Assembly (NCBI RefSeq): GCF_014284335.1
Contig: NZ_JACOGF010000013.1
Coordinates: forward strand, 117,061-181,060
Length of the DNA stretch: 64,000 nucleotides
Direction of reading: 5' to 3'
DNA from: Undibacterium hunanense
GTDB lineage: Bacteria; Pseudomonadota; Gammaproteobacteria; Burkholderiales; Burkholderiaceae_D
Part shown: positions 41,502 to 51,131 of the stretch, piece after piece
Layout of the letters: each line of letters starts with the position of its first letter
Numbering within the stretch: the stretch's first letter is position 1
Translations under genes and position numbers: made by a program
Notes under the pieces: generated by a model
Told to the model about the DNA's origin: nothing
Database searches by the model: none
Seen by the model: only the letters and a program-made list of their open reading frames with translations

Positions 41502-41993
41502 ATGTTTTGTTCGAAATGTGGCTCTGAAGCACAGGTAAATGCAAAGTTTTGCGACAACTGTGGAAACTCATTATCTGGTGATGTGGCTCCTGCCGCACGT
41601 ACTGATGACGTGGCTGTTGAGAAAATATTTATGGACCAGCACGGTGTTTATGTGAGCGACGCAATGTTCAAGCTTGCATCGGGGAAAAGTTATCCAATTC
41701 GGAATTTGACTTCTGTAGTCGTCAGTCGTAAATCAGGTAGCATATTGCTGTTCATCATCTCATTGTTCATTACCTTGCTGGGCTTGATGTTGCTTGTTAG
41801 TTCGCCGGTAGTTGGGTTGGTAACGCTACTGTTTAGTGGCATGTCCTGGACGTTTTTCATGCAGCGCGACTGGCAGCTCAAAATTGGCGCTGGCGGCATA
41901 ATTCAGGTTGCGATTGAAGATAAGAATAAGAATTATCTTGATAGTGTTGCGACAGCGATTAATGAATCCCTGGTTTATTTACAAAGAAAGTAA
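41502..41993 (+). CDS. Zinc-ribbon membrane protein
   Basis: The 163-residue protein begins with a double-CxxC zinc ribbon (MFCSKCGSEAQVNAKFCDNCG), followed by a beta-rich domain (about 45-85; DQHGVYVSDAMFKLASGKSYPIRNLTSV) and two hydrophobic segments (about 85-105 and 108-125), resembling DUF6232-type proteins. It is probably anchored in the inner membrane with the ribbon in the cytoplasm. No function is known, and it has no clear link to its neighbours. Confidence 0.7.
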   Translation: MFCSKCGSEAQVNAKFCDNCGNSLSGDVAPAARTDDVAVEKIFMDQHGVYVSDAMFKLASGKSYPIRNLTSVVVSRKSGSILLFIISLFITLLGLMLLVSSPVVGLVTLLFSGMSWTFFMQRDWQLKIGAGGIIQVAIEDKNKNYLDSVATAINESLVYLQRK

Positions 41994-42047
41994 GCTGCTT
42001 CATTGCATTGGAATGGGCATGCAAACGAGTTCGTCGTGTCCTTTTTC

Positions 42048-42848
42048 TTAATTTGAATGACGCAACTCTTTTTGTATTTTTCGTTCCCGCAACAGCAAGC
42101 CGATAAAGCGCCATGCCTGCGTTGTGTAGCGTTGCCATAACCGGCGTGGCTCGCTGGCCAGGCGCCAGAACCATTCCATGCCTATCTTTTGCATCCACAG
42201 CGGTGCGCGTTTCTTTTGCCCTAGCGCAAATTCCATGGCGGCACCCACACACAATATCAGCGGTACGTTGTCGCTGGTAAATTGCTCGCGATAACGAAAT
42301 GCCAGTCGCTCTTGCTTGGGCATACCCAGGCAAATGAAGAGGATATTCGGTTTTGCAGCCTGTATGCGTTGCAATGCCAGATCACTTTCCGCACCATCAG
42401 CAGTAAATTGCATCGACGGGCAAAAAATATCGACTTTCAGTCCAGGATAAGTTTTGGCAAAGGACTCCAGAAGCAGTTTTTCTTGCCCTGGCATGCCACC
42501 CAGTACAAAAATCGATAAATCTTTCTCTATGCAGCCACGGCAAAGCGAGACGAACAGATCAGCCCCGGTCACCCGTTCGGGCAAGGGCAGGGCACACATT
42601 CTGCTGGCCCAGATAATGGGCATGCCATCGGCAAAAATATAATCAGACGTTGCATACAGGGTCTTGAATGCAGGTTCATATTCCAGCTTCGTCATATGAT
42701 CCACATTCGGTGTCACCACCACACGGCTAGCATGGTCACGACGACCAGCAACACCCAGCAAATGCTGGTTCGCTTCTGCAAAATGCATATTGCAGATGTT
42801 CAAGCCAAACAGCCTGGTTGTTGCAGGTTTTGTCTCAGGTGAATTCAT
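42048..42848 (-). CDS. WecB/TagA/CpsF-family glycosyltransferase (GT26)
   Basis: The 266-residue protein has the family signatures VVTPNVDHMTKLEYEPAF, SDYIFADGMPIIWASR, VTGADLF, FVLGGMPG and LFICLGMPKQE. Members such as WecG and TagA transfer ManNAcA or ManNAc from UDP to a lipid-linked sugar. It is the last recognisable gene of the exopolysaccharide locus and is separated from the rest by aceA and the zinc-ribbon gene. Confidence 0.9.
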   Translation of the reverse strand: MNSPETKPATTRLFGLNICNMHFAEANQHLLGVAGRRDHASRVVVTPNVDHMTKLEYEPAFKTLYATSDYIFADGMPIIWASRMCALPLPERVTGADLFVSLCRGCIEKDLSIFVLGGMPGQEKLLLESFAKTYPGLKVDIFCPSMQFTADGAESDLALQRIQAAKPNILFICLGMPKQERLAFRYREQFTSDNVPLILCVGAAMEFALGQKKRAPLWMQKIGMEWFWRLASEPRRLWQRYTTQAWRFIGLLLRERKIQKELRHSN

Positions 42849-43021
42849 AGCCAGACCGTAGTAAAGGGTTTGCGTGAATTATCGCATGCTTACGATGTCT
42901 GGCTGTGGTTGGTGTAATCGTGTAAGCACCTTAAGTGCTCCCAAAGGGAGACTGTATTTCCATTTGGTTTTGTTGTTTGGTCGTTATGGATAAACGCATT
43001 TTGTGTTTGGAGTTAAATAAG

Positions 43022-43216
43022 TAGGACTTACGCAAAACCGCCCCAGCTGCGTTGCAGCGCCTCTCCTAGGAGCCGCGTACTATTCGTACTGTCTTCGTCG
43101 CTACGGTGTAGTCGGGGTTTCAGACAGCATGCTGTCTGCCGACGTAACGAACCTCCCCTGCAAGGGAGGTTTCCTAAAAGTGATAGCCTTGCTGGGACAA
43201 TTTTGCGTAAGTCCTA
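43022..43216. repeat. MITE-like inverted repeat, copy 4 with insertion
   Basis: Same orientation as copy 2. It keeps both full termini (TAGGACTTACGCAAAA and its complement) and TA flanks but is 195 bp because about 81 bp are inserted in the right arm. It lies between the divergent WecB-type gene and the 2241-residue protein gene. Confidence 0.85.
43106..43186. repeat. Nested double-hairpin insertion in MITE copy 4
   Basis: Compared with copy 1, the sequence after CTACG departs at about 43106 and returns at GCCTTGC near 43186. The insert holds a perfect 18-bp palindrome, CAGACAGCATGCTGTCTG (43121-43138), extended by GTCGG/CCGAC arms, then a second hairpin with CCTCCC and GGGAGG arms (43152-43169). 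Confidence 0.6.
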
Positions 43217-43229
43217 ATAAGTAATTTTA

Positions 43230-43258
43230 TTGCAATATTTTTTTACAATTGGTAACAT
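43230..43258 (+). promoter_or_regulatory. Candidate promoter for the 43.3-kb surface-protein unit
   Basis: TTGCAA (43230-43235) and TAACAT (43253-43258) are 17 bases apart, 14 bases right of MITE copy 4 and about 97 bases before the GTG start. Each hexamer matches consensus at four of six positions. Confidence 0.35.
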
Positions 43259-43354
43259 AAAGACCTTTTTGATAATTGAACGTGTTGCTACATGTTGCGT
43301 TCAATCGGTTGATGTGCATGCATTGACTAAATCCGTTTATTTCAGGAGTGGTTT

Positions 43355-46300
43355 GTGCATCAATTCTTACGTGCATTGTCACGCAGTCTGCTTGTTGTCG
43401 CCTTAATTTTTATCACGCTTATTGGTCATGATGTGCAAAGCCAAACGGCGCCATCTGTTGCTAATGGCGTCAGGTGGTTAAATGCTCAGGTGCAGCCCAA
43501 TGGCAGTCTTTCTGGTGAGACGCTCTCCATTGCGACACCAATGCAGGTACGTGGTGAAGTAGCACAGACACTGCAATTGTTGTCTACCACTCCAGTTACG
43601 TTAAGTGCACTGATTGCCTCTGAGCAAGACGCCAATACTGAATATCTCGCTCGTAAAATCATCAGTCAGGCACTGATCCAGGCCGACTCTTCTACACTTG
43701 TGGCGCAGCTTATTACGCGCGTCAATCCCGATGGTGGATTTGGCGGAGCACGTGGTTATGCCAGTACGCCATTGGATACAGCATTGTCACTGCTTGCACT
43801 CAAACTTGCTGGACGTACCGAAACGGTGGCCGCAGCGATTACCTATTTGCAATCATCTCAAAAAGCGGACGGATCCTTTCAGATCAATGGCCGTATCGAT
43901 CTCTATTCCAGTATCTACGCATTGGCTGCTTTTCGTGCTCATGCGAGTGCATTTAGCTTAAATGCTGCCATTCAGTCCACAGCCACATTCTTGCTGGCGC
44001 AACAGTCTGCTCCAGGCTCCTGGAATAGCTCAATTTTCCTGAGTTCATTGGCCTACGAAGCATTGCACGATTTCATACCGGCGGTGCCTACGGCTGCGGC
44101 TGTCCAAACGTATCTGCTGGGTGCACAAAGATCCGATGGTAGTTGGGGTGGTGACCCCTATACGACTGCACTAGCTTTGCGGGCATTGGTGTTGACAGGC
44201 AATGTCCCTCTTGATCCGGGTTTGTCCGTGTTGCGCGGCAAAGTGATTGATTCGCAAACGGGTTTACCTCTTGCTGGCGTCAACGTTGCAATTAGTGGTG
44301 CGGCAACCGTCAACATGACTACGGCAGAAGACGGCATATTTTTATTCAACAACCAACCGCCAGGTAACTATAAACTCACTGCTAGTATCATCAATTACGG
44401 CATGCTGAGCACCGACACATCCGTTAAAGCCGGGCAGATTCAGGATTTTGGTAATCTGCTTATGAGTAAAAAATCATCGGCCATCACCGGCACGATCCGT
44501 GGTGTTGTTACTGACGCAGCCACTGGCCAACCCTTGTCAGGCGTTAGTGTCATTGCTGGTGCGTTACTGGTTAAAACAGACAGCTTAGGGGTCTACCAGC
44601 TGACCAACGTGCCGGCTGGGGCGGTCAGTATTGCTGCAAGCAAAAGCGGCTATCAGTCGCGCACTGGCAGCAACACCATTAATGCGGGTGACGTTTGGAT
44701 ATTTTCACCTGCAATGTCAACAGTAGGGGGCGGTGCATCACCGGTTTCAGCAGACGTATCTGGTGTGGTCGTTGATGCAGGTACTAATTTGCCACTCTCA
44801 GGCGTCAGTATTGCTGCAGTGGATGGTACTGATTCTCATGCAGCCATAGCGACCGATGCCAGTGGCAAATTCATCTTCAACGGTGCCAATGCTTTGCGTA
44901 AAGATGTCAATGGTAACGCCTCGCTGACATTCAACATTGCAGGTTATACCGCGTATCAAACTGTTGTCTGGATCGATGGGTTCGAGAAAGTCGACATGGG
45001 GCAGATACGTCTGCGTAAAACCAGTGTCAGCAATGTGTTGCCTGATTTGTCTGTCGCTAAAATTGACAGATCTGCGGCCATCACAGATGCACAATCTTTG
45101 AAGCTGACCGGACAGGTATTGGTAACACTGCAAAATCTGGGTGGCGCGGATATTCCTCAAGGTACTAAAATTCTTGCCTTCCACGACAGTAACAAAAATC
45201 GTAAATTTGACAGCGGATCCGATCAAGTGTTGGGAACCATCAGCTTGTCCAGCACATTGTCTGCCGGACAGGCGGTTGTTGTTCCTATTCCAGTCCAGGG
45301 TACGCTACCTTTCCGGGATGCGCCCATTACGGTATTTGGTGACAGCGACCAGTCTGTGCTAGAACTGACCAAAACCAATAATATTAAATCGAGCGCTGAT
45401 TTTGTGGAAATCAGACCCGACCCAACTCTGTTTAAACCTAAGTTGAAATGGGAGTGGAAGGGCGGCGATGTCATCGCCACGCCTGTGGTTGGGCCATTGA
45501 CGGATACTAACGGCGACGGCAAATTTGACGAAAAAGATATACCTACGGTTATTGCTATAGTTGCCTTGGGTATCGATCACGCGCCTGGTGTGCTAACAGC
45601 TTTAAGCGGTAAAGATGGACATGGTTTATGGCAAGTGAATGTCCCGGATTTATACACATGGTCTGAGACCCATCCAGCTATTGGTGTTTTGGGAGACGAT
45701 GGAAAACCAAATGTGGTAATGGAGCTTTGGAATGGCGGTATCGCCATTTTCAATCACGATGGCAGTCTTAAATGCAGAAGCAGTGAAACACGACCAGGCA
45801 ATCAAAATAGTACGTATTACAATTATGGAGGAGTCACCATTGCTGATTTGTATGGTGACGGTAAGCCAGTAGTTTTGCTGGGATCGTATATATTCAATGG
45901 CGACTGTACTACACGTGCGATTTGGGACAAAGCTTTTGTGTCGGGACTGGTAACTACTGTCGCAGATATTGATGGTGATGGTGTACCCGAAGTCTTGTTC
46001 CATGACGTGCATAAAAACAATGGGACATTACTTTGGAGCCCTCAATATGGCCGCTTCCCAGCGGTCGCGCGCCTGGATCCGAATGACCCGCTGCCACAAG
46101 TGGTTTATGCCGGTGCAATAGTCGATCATACTGACACAATTGGTGGCTCGGCAAGAGCATTTCTTAGTGCCTATCGTCATGATGGTACACCCTTGTTCGA
46201 ACACGTTTTCATTGCTTCAGATACCGATAATGTAGGGTATCCAACAATTGCCGATCTTGACGGCGATGGCATTCCAGAAATCGGCATTGCCTCTTCTGGC

Positions 46301-49300
46301 TATTATTCTGTCTACAATGCCGACGGCAGCCTGAAGTGGCGGGTAAGAACGAATGACGGTTCTGGTTTGACAGGTTCGACCTCCTTTGATTTTGATGGAA
46401 GTGGCAATGCCAAGATCGTATATTTCGACGAAAAAACGCTACGCGTTTTTGACGGTAAAACAGGCACTACACTTTTTTCAGCACCAAATGATAGTGCGAC
46501 TGCGTCGGAATACCCCATTGTGGTTGACGTCGATGGTGACGGGCATGCTGATATCGTGATTCCGTCAAACAGTGGTGGAACCAGAGGTATTCGCGTGTTC
46601 CAGGACGAGAACAATGCCTGGGTCAGAACACGCAAGATCTGGAATGAATACGACTATCACATCAACAACGTTAATGATGATGGTTCGATACCGCGCAAAG
46701 AAGTTAATAGCTGGGCTACTCATAATACGTGGCGCTTGAACGCGCTGATCGGTGAATCCAGTACCGCCGTTGCCGACGTGACAGCTTCTTACGTCCGCGT
46801 GAATGATCGGGGCGGCAAGGCAGCATCTGTATTAACTGTTCGTATAGGTAATGCCGGCGGTTTGGTGGTTCCTGCGGGCACTAAAGTCGCGTTTTACAGC
46901 GGTCAGGCTGGGGCTGGCGGTAGTTTGCTGGGGACTGCTGTAACCGGTATGGACCTCAACAGCAATGATTATCAAGACATCAGCCTGAATTATGCTGGTG
47001 CTCTTTCCAGCGTGAGCACTCTTGTCATCGTTGCAGATGATGACGGCACAGGTGTGCATGCCTTGAGCGATTTTGATGTCAAGAACAATACCGTCTCACT
47101 GTCCATGGCAGATTTGCCGGGTGCCTTTGCGATTGCTGTGGCCACTGATTTGACCAGCTACGGGGCCAACAGTAACGTCCAGATCAGCAGTACCATCACG
47201 AATCAGGGTAGCTTTGATAATAATGCACAAGTACAATTCACTGTGCAGACGCTCGATGGAGTTCCGGTTACCAGCCTTGGTAAACAAACCATCAAAGTAC
47301 TTACCAGTGCGCCGGGTAAAGTCTATGCCATCTGGAATACTGCCGCCACTCTTGCAGGCAAATATCAGATAGTGGCCCAAATTATTGATGCCAACGGTTT
47401 GCCTTATGTACAGGCAAGCAGCCCTTTAACCATCGTCAGTGGTACTGTGGCCCTGACTGCCAAAGTCAGCACCGACAAGACTAGCTACACGGTGACCGAT
47501 ACGGTGCAGTTGCGTGACACCATCAGCAACATTACCCAAAATCTGCCGGTGGACAACCTGCAAATCGTCACAACGGTCAGCAACCCCGATGGCACAGTCC
47601 GTTTCAGCAAGACCGAAACCCTGGTTCAACTGGCGGCTGCTAATGCTAAAGACTACACCTACAGCCTGCCACTCAGCGGTGCGGTAGCTGGCACCTATGC
47701 CGTCAAAGTCGTCGCCTCCAGCGGCAGCGCCGTCCTGGTCCAGGCCAGTGGCAGCTTTGTTGTAACATCGTCCGCCACCAATGGCAGCGGTCTGACCGGC
47801 ACACTTGCCGTCACCCCTGCACAAGTGCAGGCTGGCGGCGTACTGACCCTCAACTTCAGCGTCAATAACCAGGGCAACAGCGCACTCACCAACCAGGCAC
47901 TGAGCGTCAACATCATTGATCCCGCCTCACAAAAAATCATCGCCCAGTTCCCGTACACCACCAACCTGGCAATCGGCTCCCTGTATAACGGCAACACCAC
48001 CTGGACCGCTACTGGCAGCAATGGTGCCACCTATGTCGCCACCCTCAGCGCTACCTTTGGTGCCAACATCATCAACCTTGCCCAGGCTAACATCACTATT
48101 ACCGCGCCAGTGATAAACGTCACTACTGCGATAGATACCGACAAAGCCGCCTATGCGCCGACCGATACAGTACAACTCCATGACCGTATCACCAATGTTG
48201 CTACCAGCCAGGCCGCCAGCAACCTGCAACTCGTCGTCACCGTTAAAAATCCTGACGGCACGACCCGTTTCACCAAAACTGAAACCCTGGTCAGCCTCGC
48301 TGCCAGTGCCATCAAGGACTACAGCTACAGCCTCAACCTTAGTGCGGCACCGGCAGGGCAGTACAGTGCTACCGTCGTAGTCAGCAGTGGCAGTACCGTC
48401 GTCTCTCAGGCCAGCGCCGCTTTCACGGTTGCCTCTACGGCCGCAACTGGCAGTGGCCTCAAAGGCAGCATCAGCGCCTCTACTGCCCAGGTACCGGTCG
48501 GCAATATCGTCAGCTTCTCGTTCAACGTCAACAACCTCGGCAATGCCGATTTGACCGACTTGCCAATGACCGTCAGCATTACCGAAGCTGGCACCCAAAA
48601 AGTTATTGCCAGCTTCCCTTACAAAGCCAGCCTGGCTATGGCCGCGTTGTTTAGTGCCACCACCGACTGGACCAGTGCTGGCACTGCAGGCACCCAGTAC
48701 AATGCGGTCCTCAGCGCCAAAGTCGGCACTACCACACTCACGCTTGGCCAGGCTCCCTTCAGCCTGATTGCCCCCGTCGTCAGCCTGACGGTCAAACAAG
48801 TGTCCGCGCCGTGGCAAAACGTCCTCGTCTACAGCACTTGTAAACGCGCTGCTGACGAACTGCTGGGCAAATGTGCTGCCACCAGCTTCCCGACAGAAAA
48901 CGCCACCACCCTGGCCCAGTGCGATACTACTCGCGCCACCCGTCTTGACAATGCCCTCACCAACCTGGGCATCAGCCACACAGTCAGCACCAATGTCGCC
49001 AGCTTCCTGAGCAATTTGCGCAGTGGCCAGTACAACACCTACTGGATCAGCAATGGGGCAGGGGCCTTGCAAGAACCGGCAGCCACCGAATTGCTGGCTG
49101 CCATCAAACGCGGCCAGGGCTTCATGCTTGACAGCCTCGTCACCGCTACCAGCAGCCAGTTGACCCAATGTTCCGGTGTCAGCAACAACGGCGCCTATGC
49201 CACTGCTCTGCAACAACTCAGCCTCAGTGGCGGCATCTTCAACCGTGCCGACCTCAGCGGGCCTGCTACCCAGGTCAAAATGGCCACCACCACCGGTGTG

Positions 49301-50080
49301 GTTGAAGCCACCCTCAACACCGGCGGTAACAGTGCCAGCCCGGGTATCGTCAGTGCCAGCTTTGGCGCTGGTAAAACCCTCGCCTTTGGTTTCGACTGGA
49401 ACGACACCCTGCTGGCCCAGCCCACAGACGCACGCTGGCCCGCCCTCATCAAACAAGGCCTGACCTACCTGACACCTGCCGCCGCTGACCTCACTACCTT
49501 GTTGCCCGGTGATATCAGCACCCTGACCAGCACCATCACCAATGCCGGTGCCAGCCAGACCCTGCGTATCGTCCAGACTCTGCCAGCCGGTGCCGTCGTC
49601 CAGTCCAGCACACCGGCGGCCACCCTCAGCAACAGCGGTGGCAATGTCGTCGCAACCTGGGATATCACCGCCGCATCTGCCACAGACACCAGCGTCTCCC
49701 TGCGCTGGAAAGCCCCGACCGAGGCTGGCAGCTATACCGCCAACCTGGCCGTCAGCCTTGTCAATGGCAGCACCGTGACTGCGTATAAAACGCAAGACCA
49801 GAGCATCAAAGTACAAAGCGCCAGCCAACTCAATAGCCAGTTGATCAGCGTTGTACAAGGGCTCAACCTGTCGACGGCGCTGCAACTGGCACAACGTACT
49901 GCCGTCCTGGCGTCACTCGCTGATGTCACGACTGCATTGAACAGCAACAGCATGGACAAAGCCTTGCGCACCCTGCTGACTGTGCAGGCCAGAGTTAAAA
50001 ACATAGAAACTGGTGTTGGCCCCGTTTCCAAATCGCTGGCAAGCCTGATTGCCGTGGTTGGACGACAAAACACCCATTGA
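43355..50080 (+). CDS. Giant secreted multidomain protein (prenyltransferase-like, Ig-like, FG-GAP, CARDB)
   Basis: The 2241-residue protein starts at GTG 43355 with AGGAG at 43344-43348. A signal peptide (1 to about 29) precedes alpha-helical repeats of the prenyltransferase/squalene-cyclase toroid type (about 33-290; DGGFGG, KADGSFQ, APGSWN, SDGSWGGDPY). Three carboxypeptidase-regulatory-like beta domains follow (about 295-555), then a CARDB-like domain (about 565-685), an FG-GAP/VCBS beta-propeller-like region with DxDGDG calcium loops (about 695-1110), another CARDB-like domain, two exact-length 222-residue tandem repeats (1365-1808), a glutamine-amidotransferase-like fold (about 1815-1990) and a helical tail. 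It has no cell-wall or PEP-CTERM anchor. It probably leads an operon with the next two genes. The biological role is unknown; an extracellular adhesin or scaffold is the safest guess. Confidence 0.75.
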   Translation: MHQFLRALSRSLLVVALIFITLIGHDVQSQTAPSVANGVRWLNAQVQPNGSLSGETLSIATPMQVRGEVAQTLQLLSTTPVTLSALIASEQDANTEYLARKIISQALIQADSSTLVAQLITRVNPDGGFGGARGYASTPLDTALSLLALKLAGRTETVAAAITYLQSSQKADGSFQINGRIDLYSSIYALAAFRAHASAFSLNAAIQSTATFLLAQQSAPGSWNSSIFLSSLAYEALHDFIPAVPTAAAVQTYLLGAQRSDGSWGGDPYTTALALRALVLTGNVPLDPGLSVLRGKVIDSQTGLPLAGVNVAISGAATVNMTTAEDGIFLFNNQPPGNYKLTASIINYGMLSTDTSVKAGQIQDFGNLLMSKKSSAITGTIRGVVTDAATGQPLSGVSVIAGALLVKTDSLGVYQLTNVPAGAVSIAASKSGYQSRTGSNTINAGDVWIFSPAMSTVGGGASPVSADVSGVVVDAGTNLPLSGVSIAAVDGTDSHAAIATDASGKFIFNGANALRKDVNGNASLTFNIAGYTAYQTVVWIDGFEKVDMGQIRLRKTSVSNVLPDLSVAKIDRSAAITDAQSLKLTGQVLVTLQNLGGADIPQGTKILAFHDSNKNRKFDSGSDQVLGTISLSSTLSAGQAVVVPIPVQGTLPFRDAPITVFGDSDQSVLELTKTNNIKSSADFVEIRPDPTLFKPKLKWEWKGGDVIATPVVGPLTDTNGDGKFDEKDIPTVIAIVALGIDHAPGVLTALSGKDGHGLWQVNVPDLYTWSETHPAIGVLGDDGKPNVVMELWNGGIAIFNHDGSLKCRSSETRPGNQNSTYYNYGGVTIADLYGDGKPVVLLGSYIFNGDCTTRAIWDKAFVSGLVTTVADIDGDGVPEVLFHDVHKNNGTLLWSPQYGRFPAVARLDPNDPLPQVVYAGAIVDHTDTIGGSARAFLSAYRHDGTPLFEHVFIASDTDNVGYPTIADLDGDGIPEIGIASSGYYSVYNADGSLKWRVRTNDGSGLTGSTSFDFDGSGNAKIVYFDEKTLRVFDGKTGTTLFSAPNDSATASEYPIVVDVDGDGHADIVIPSNSGGTRGIRVFQDENNAWVRTRKIWNEYDYHINNVNDDGSIPRKEVNSWATHNTWRLNALIGESSTAVADVTASYVRVNDRGGKAASVLTVRIGNAGGLVVPAGTKVAFYSGQAGAGGSLLGTAVTGMDLNSNDYQDISLNYAGALSSVSTLVIVADDDGTGVHALSDFDVKNNTVSLSMADLPGAFAIAVATDLTSYGANSNVQISSTITNQGSFDNNAQVQFTVQTLDGVPVTSLGKQTIKVLTSAPGKVYAIWNTAATLAGKYQIVAQIIDANGLPYVQASSPLTIVSGTVALTAKVSTDKTSYTVTDTVQLRDTISNITQNLPVDNLQIVTTVSNPDGTVRFSKTETLVQLAAANAKDYTYSLPLSGAVAGTYAVKVVASSGSAVLVQASGSFVVTSSATNGSGLTGTLAVTPAQVQAGGVLTLNFSVNNQGNSALTNQALSVNIIDPASQKIIAQFPYTTNLAIGSLYNGNTTWTATGSNGATYVATLSATFGANIINLAQANITITAPVINVTTAIDTDKAAYAPTDTVQLHDRITNVATSQAASNLQLVVTVKNPDGTTRFTKTETLVSLAASAIKDYSYSLNLSAAPAGQYSATVVVSSGSTVVSQASAAFTVASTAATGSGLKGSISASTAQVPVGNIVSFSFNVNNLGNADLTDLPMTVSITEAGTQKVIASFPYKASLAMAALFSATTDWTSAGTAGTQYNAVLSAKVGTTTLTLGQAPFSLIAPVVSLTVKQVSAPWQNVLVYSTCKRAADELLGKCAATSFPTENATTLAQCDTTRATRLDNALTNLGISHTVSTNVASFLSNLRSGQYNTYWISNGAGALQEPAATELLAAIKRGQGFMLDSLVTATSSQLTQCSGVSNNGAYATALQQLSLSGGIFNRADLSGPATQVKMATTTGVVEATLNTGGNSASPGIVSASFGAGKTLAFGFDWNDTLLAQPTDARWPALIKQGLTYLTPAAADLTTLLPGDISTLTSTITNAGASQTLRIVQTLPAGAVVQSSTPAATLSNSGGNVVATWDITAASATDTSVSLRWKAPTEAGSYTANLAVSLVNGSTVTAYKTQDQSIKVQSASQLNSQLISVVQGLNLSTALQLAQRTAVLASLADVTTALNSNSMDKALRTLLTVQARVKNIETGVGPVSKSLASLIAVVGRQNTH
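47447..48778 (+). repeat. Two 666-bp tandem repeats inside the giant gene
   Basis: Unit 1 (47447-48112, residues 1365-1586) and unit 2 (48113-48778, residues 1587-1808) each encode 222 residues. They share landmarks such as DTVQL, NPDGT, RF-KTETLV, GSGL and the closing ITAPV/LIAPV. A half unit (about residues 1258-1364) precedes them. The DNA is diverged, so this is an old duplication. Confidence 0.85.
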
Positions 50081-50095
50081 CCGGAATACTGCATC

Positions 50096-51040
50096 ATGAC
50101 TTACACCATGCTTCACACCGCCAACAACGGCTCCATCAAGCTGCAACAGCGCTGGCACCAATTGCGCCAGCTAAGTCAATTACGTCAATTATTGACAGGC
50201 ATCACCGTCAGCCTTGGAATCAGCCTGAGCCTTGGTCTGGCCCAGACTGCCAGCGCCCAACAGGTCGATCTTGGCGTAGCAGGGCAGTTTGCCGGCTTCT
50301 TTTTTGGCGATGCCACTGCCTCCGCCATGGACGTCGAAGGGCGTCTGGCCGTTGGCGGCAACCTGTCGATTGCTGCTGCCAGCGTGGGCGGCAGAGTCAA
50401 CCCCAATGACACCCGTGCCGCCCTCATCGTGGCGGGCAATGTCGCCTCCTTCAATGGCGGCGGCATGGGTTCCAGCACCAACAACAGCTATGGCATCTAT
50501 TCCGGCACCCTGGGGCCTGCTTCCAAAGTGCCTGCCTACCTCGATCTGCGCAAGGCTGCCGTGGGGCCGATCGACTTTGAAGCAGAACGTACCTACCTGA
50601 GCGTGTTGTCACAACAATTGCGGACAGCACCAGCCACCGGCACCGTCAGCCGCCTGTATTCTGATGTGACACTGACAGGCAGCAATCAAGACGTCGAGAT
50701 TTTTAACCTGACGGCAGATCAGGTTAAAAGTGGGTATAGCTTTATATTGGTCAATGTCAAGCCGACGTCTTACCTGATCCTCAATCTCGCTTCCGATGCA
50801 CAACGCACCATCAAGTTTGGCATCACCATGACCGCGATGTCGGGCCGGCATGACAAGGTCCTGGTCAACATGTATGACGCCGAACTGGTCAACTTTATCA
50901 CAGTGGGTGTGTTTGGCAGCATCCTGGCACCGTATGGTTGCGTCAAGAATTCCAGTGGTCATCTGGAAGGTACGCTGATTGCCGCCAGTTGGAATGCCAC
51001 GATGGAAATTGGCAATACCCTGTTTGTGCCTAGCAATTGA
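50096..51040 (+). CDS. Choice-of-anchor A family protein
   Basis: The 314-residue exported protein has a signal segment (about residues 35-59, ending ASA) and a single choice-of-anchor A domain (about 62-310): an N-terminal DVEGRLAVGGNLS stretch, a central YLSVLSQQL helix and a C-terminal VGVFGSILAPYGCVKNSSGHLEGTLIA. Members of this family usually end in an anchor such as PEP-CTERM or LPXTG, but this one stops right after the domain (LFVPSN). It begins 15 bases after the giant gene, so the two are probably co-transcribed. Confidence 0.8.
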   Translation: MTYTMLHTANNGSIKLQQRWHQLRQLSQLRQLLTGITVSLGISLSLGLAQTASAQQVDLGVAGQFAGFFFGDATASAMDVEGRLAVGGNLSIAAASVGGRVNPNDTRAALIVAGNVASFNGGGMGSSTNNSYGIYSGTLGPASKVPAYLDLRKAAVGPIDFEAERTYLSVLSQQLRTAPATGTVSRLYSDVTLTGSNQDVEIFNLTADQVKSGYSFILVNVKPTSYLILNLASDAQRTIKFGITMTAMSGRHDKVLVNMYDAELVNFITVGVFGSILAPYGCVKNSSGHLEGTLIAASWNATMEIGNTLFVPSN

Positions 51041-51131
51041 ACTTAGCAGGCTGATTGTCTGCGTCGCAGCAAAAAAATAAAAATAGATGGCCATGCGCCA
51101 TGTGAACTTAATTACCAAGAGTAAAAGCCCA

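Noticed and set aside
43022..43216. Reading the palindromic repeats as a CRISPR array or as terminators
   Set aside because: Copies are kilobases apart with no spacer structure, and each lies between 5' ends of divergent genes, where terminators are not expected.
47927..49894. A 655-codon open frame on the minus strand inside the giant gene
   Set aside because: It is opposite Ala/Thr/Ser-rich beta domains with C-ending codons, which leave few stop codons on the other strand. It is glycine-rich without domain structure and has no ribosome-binding site.
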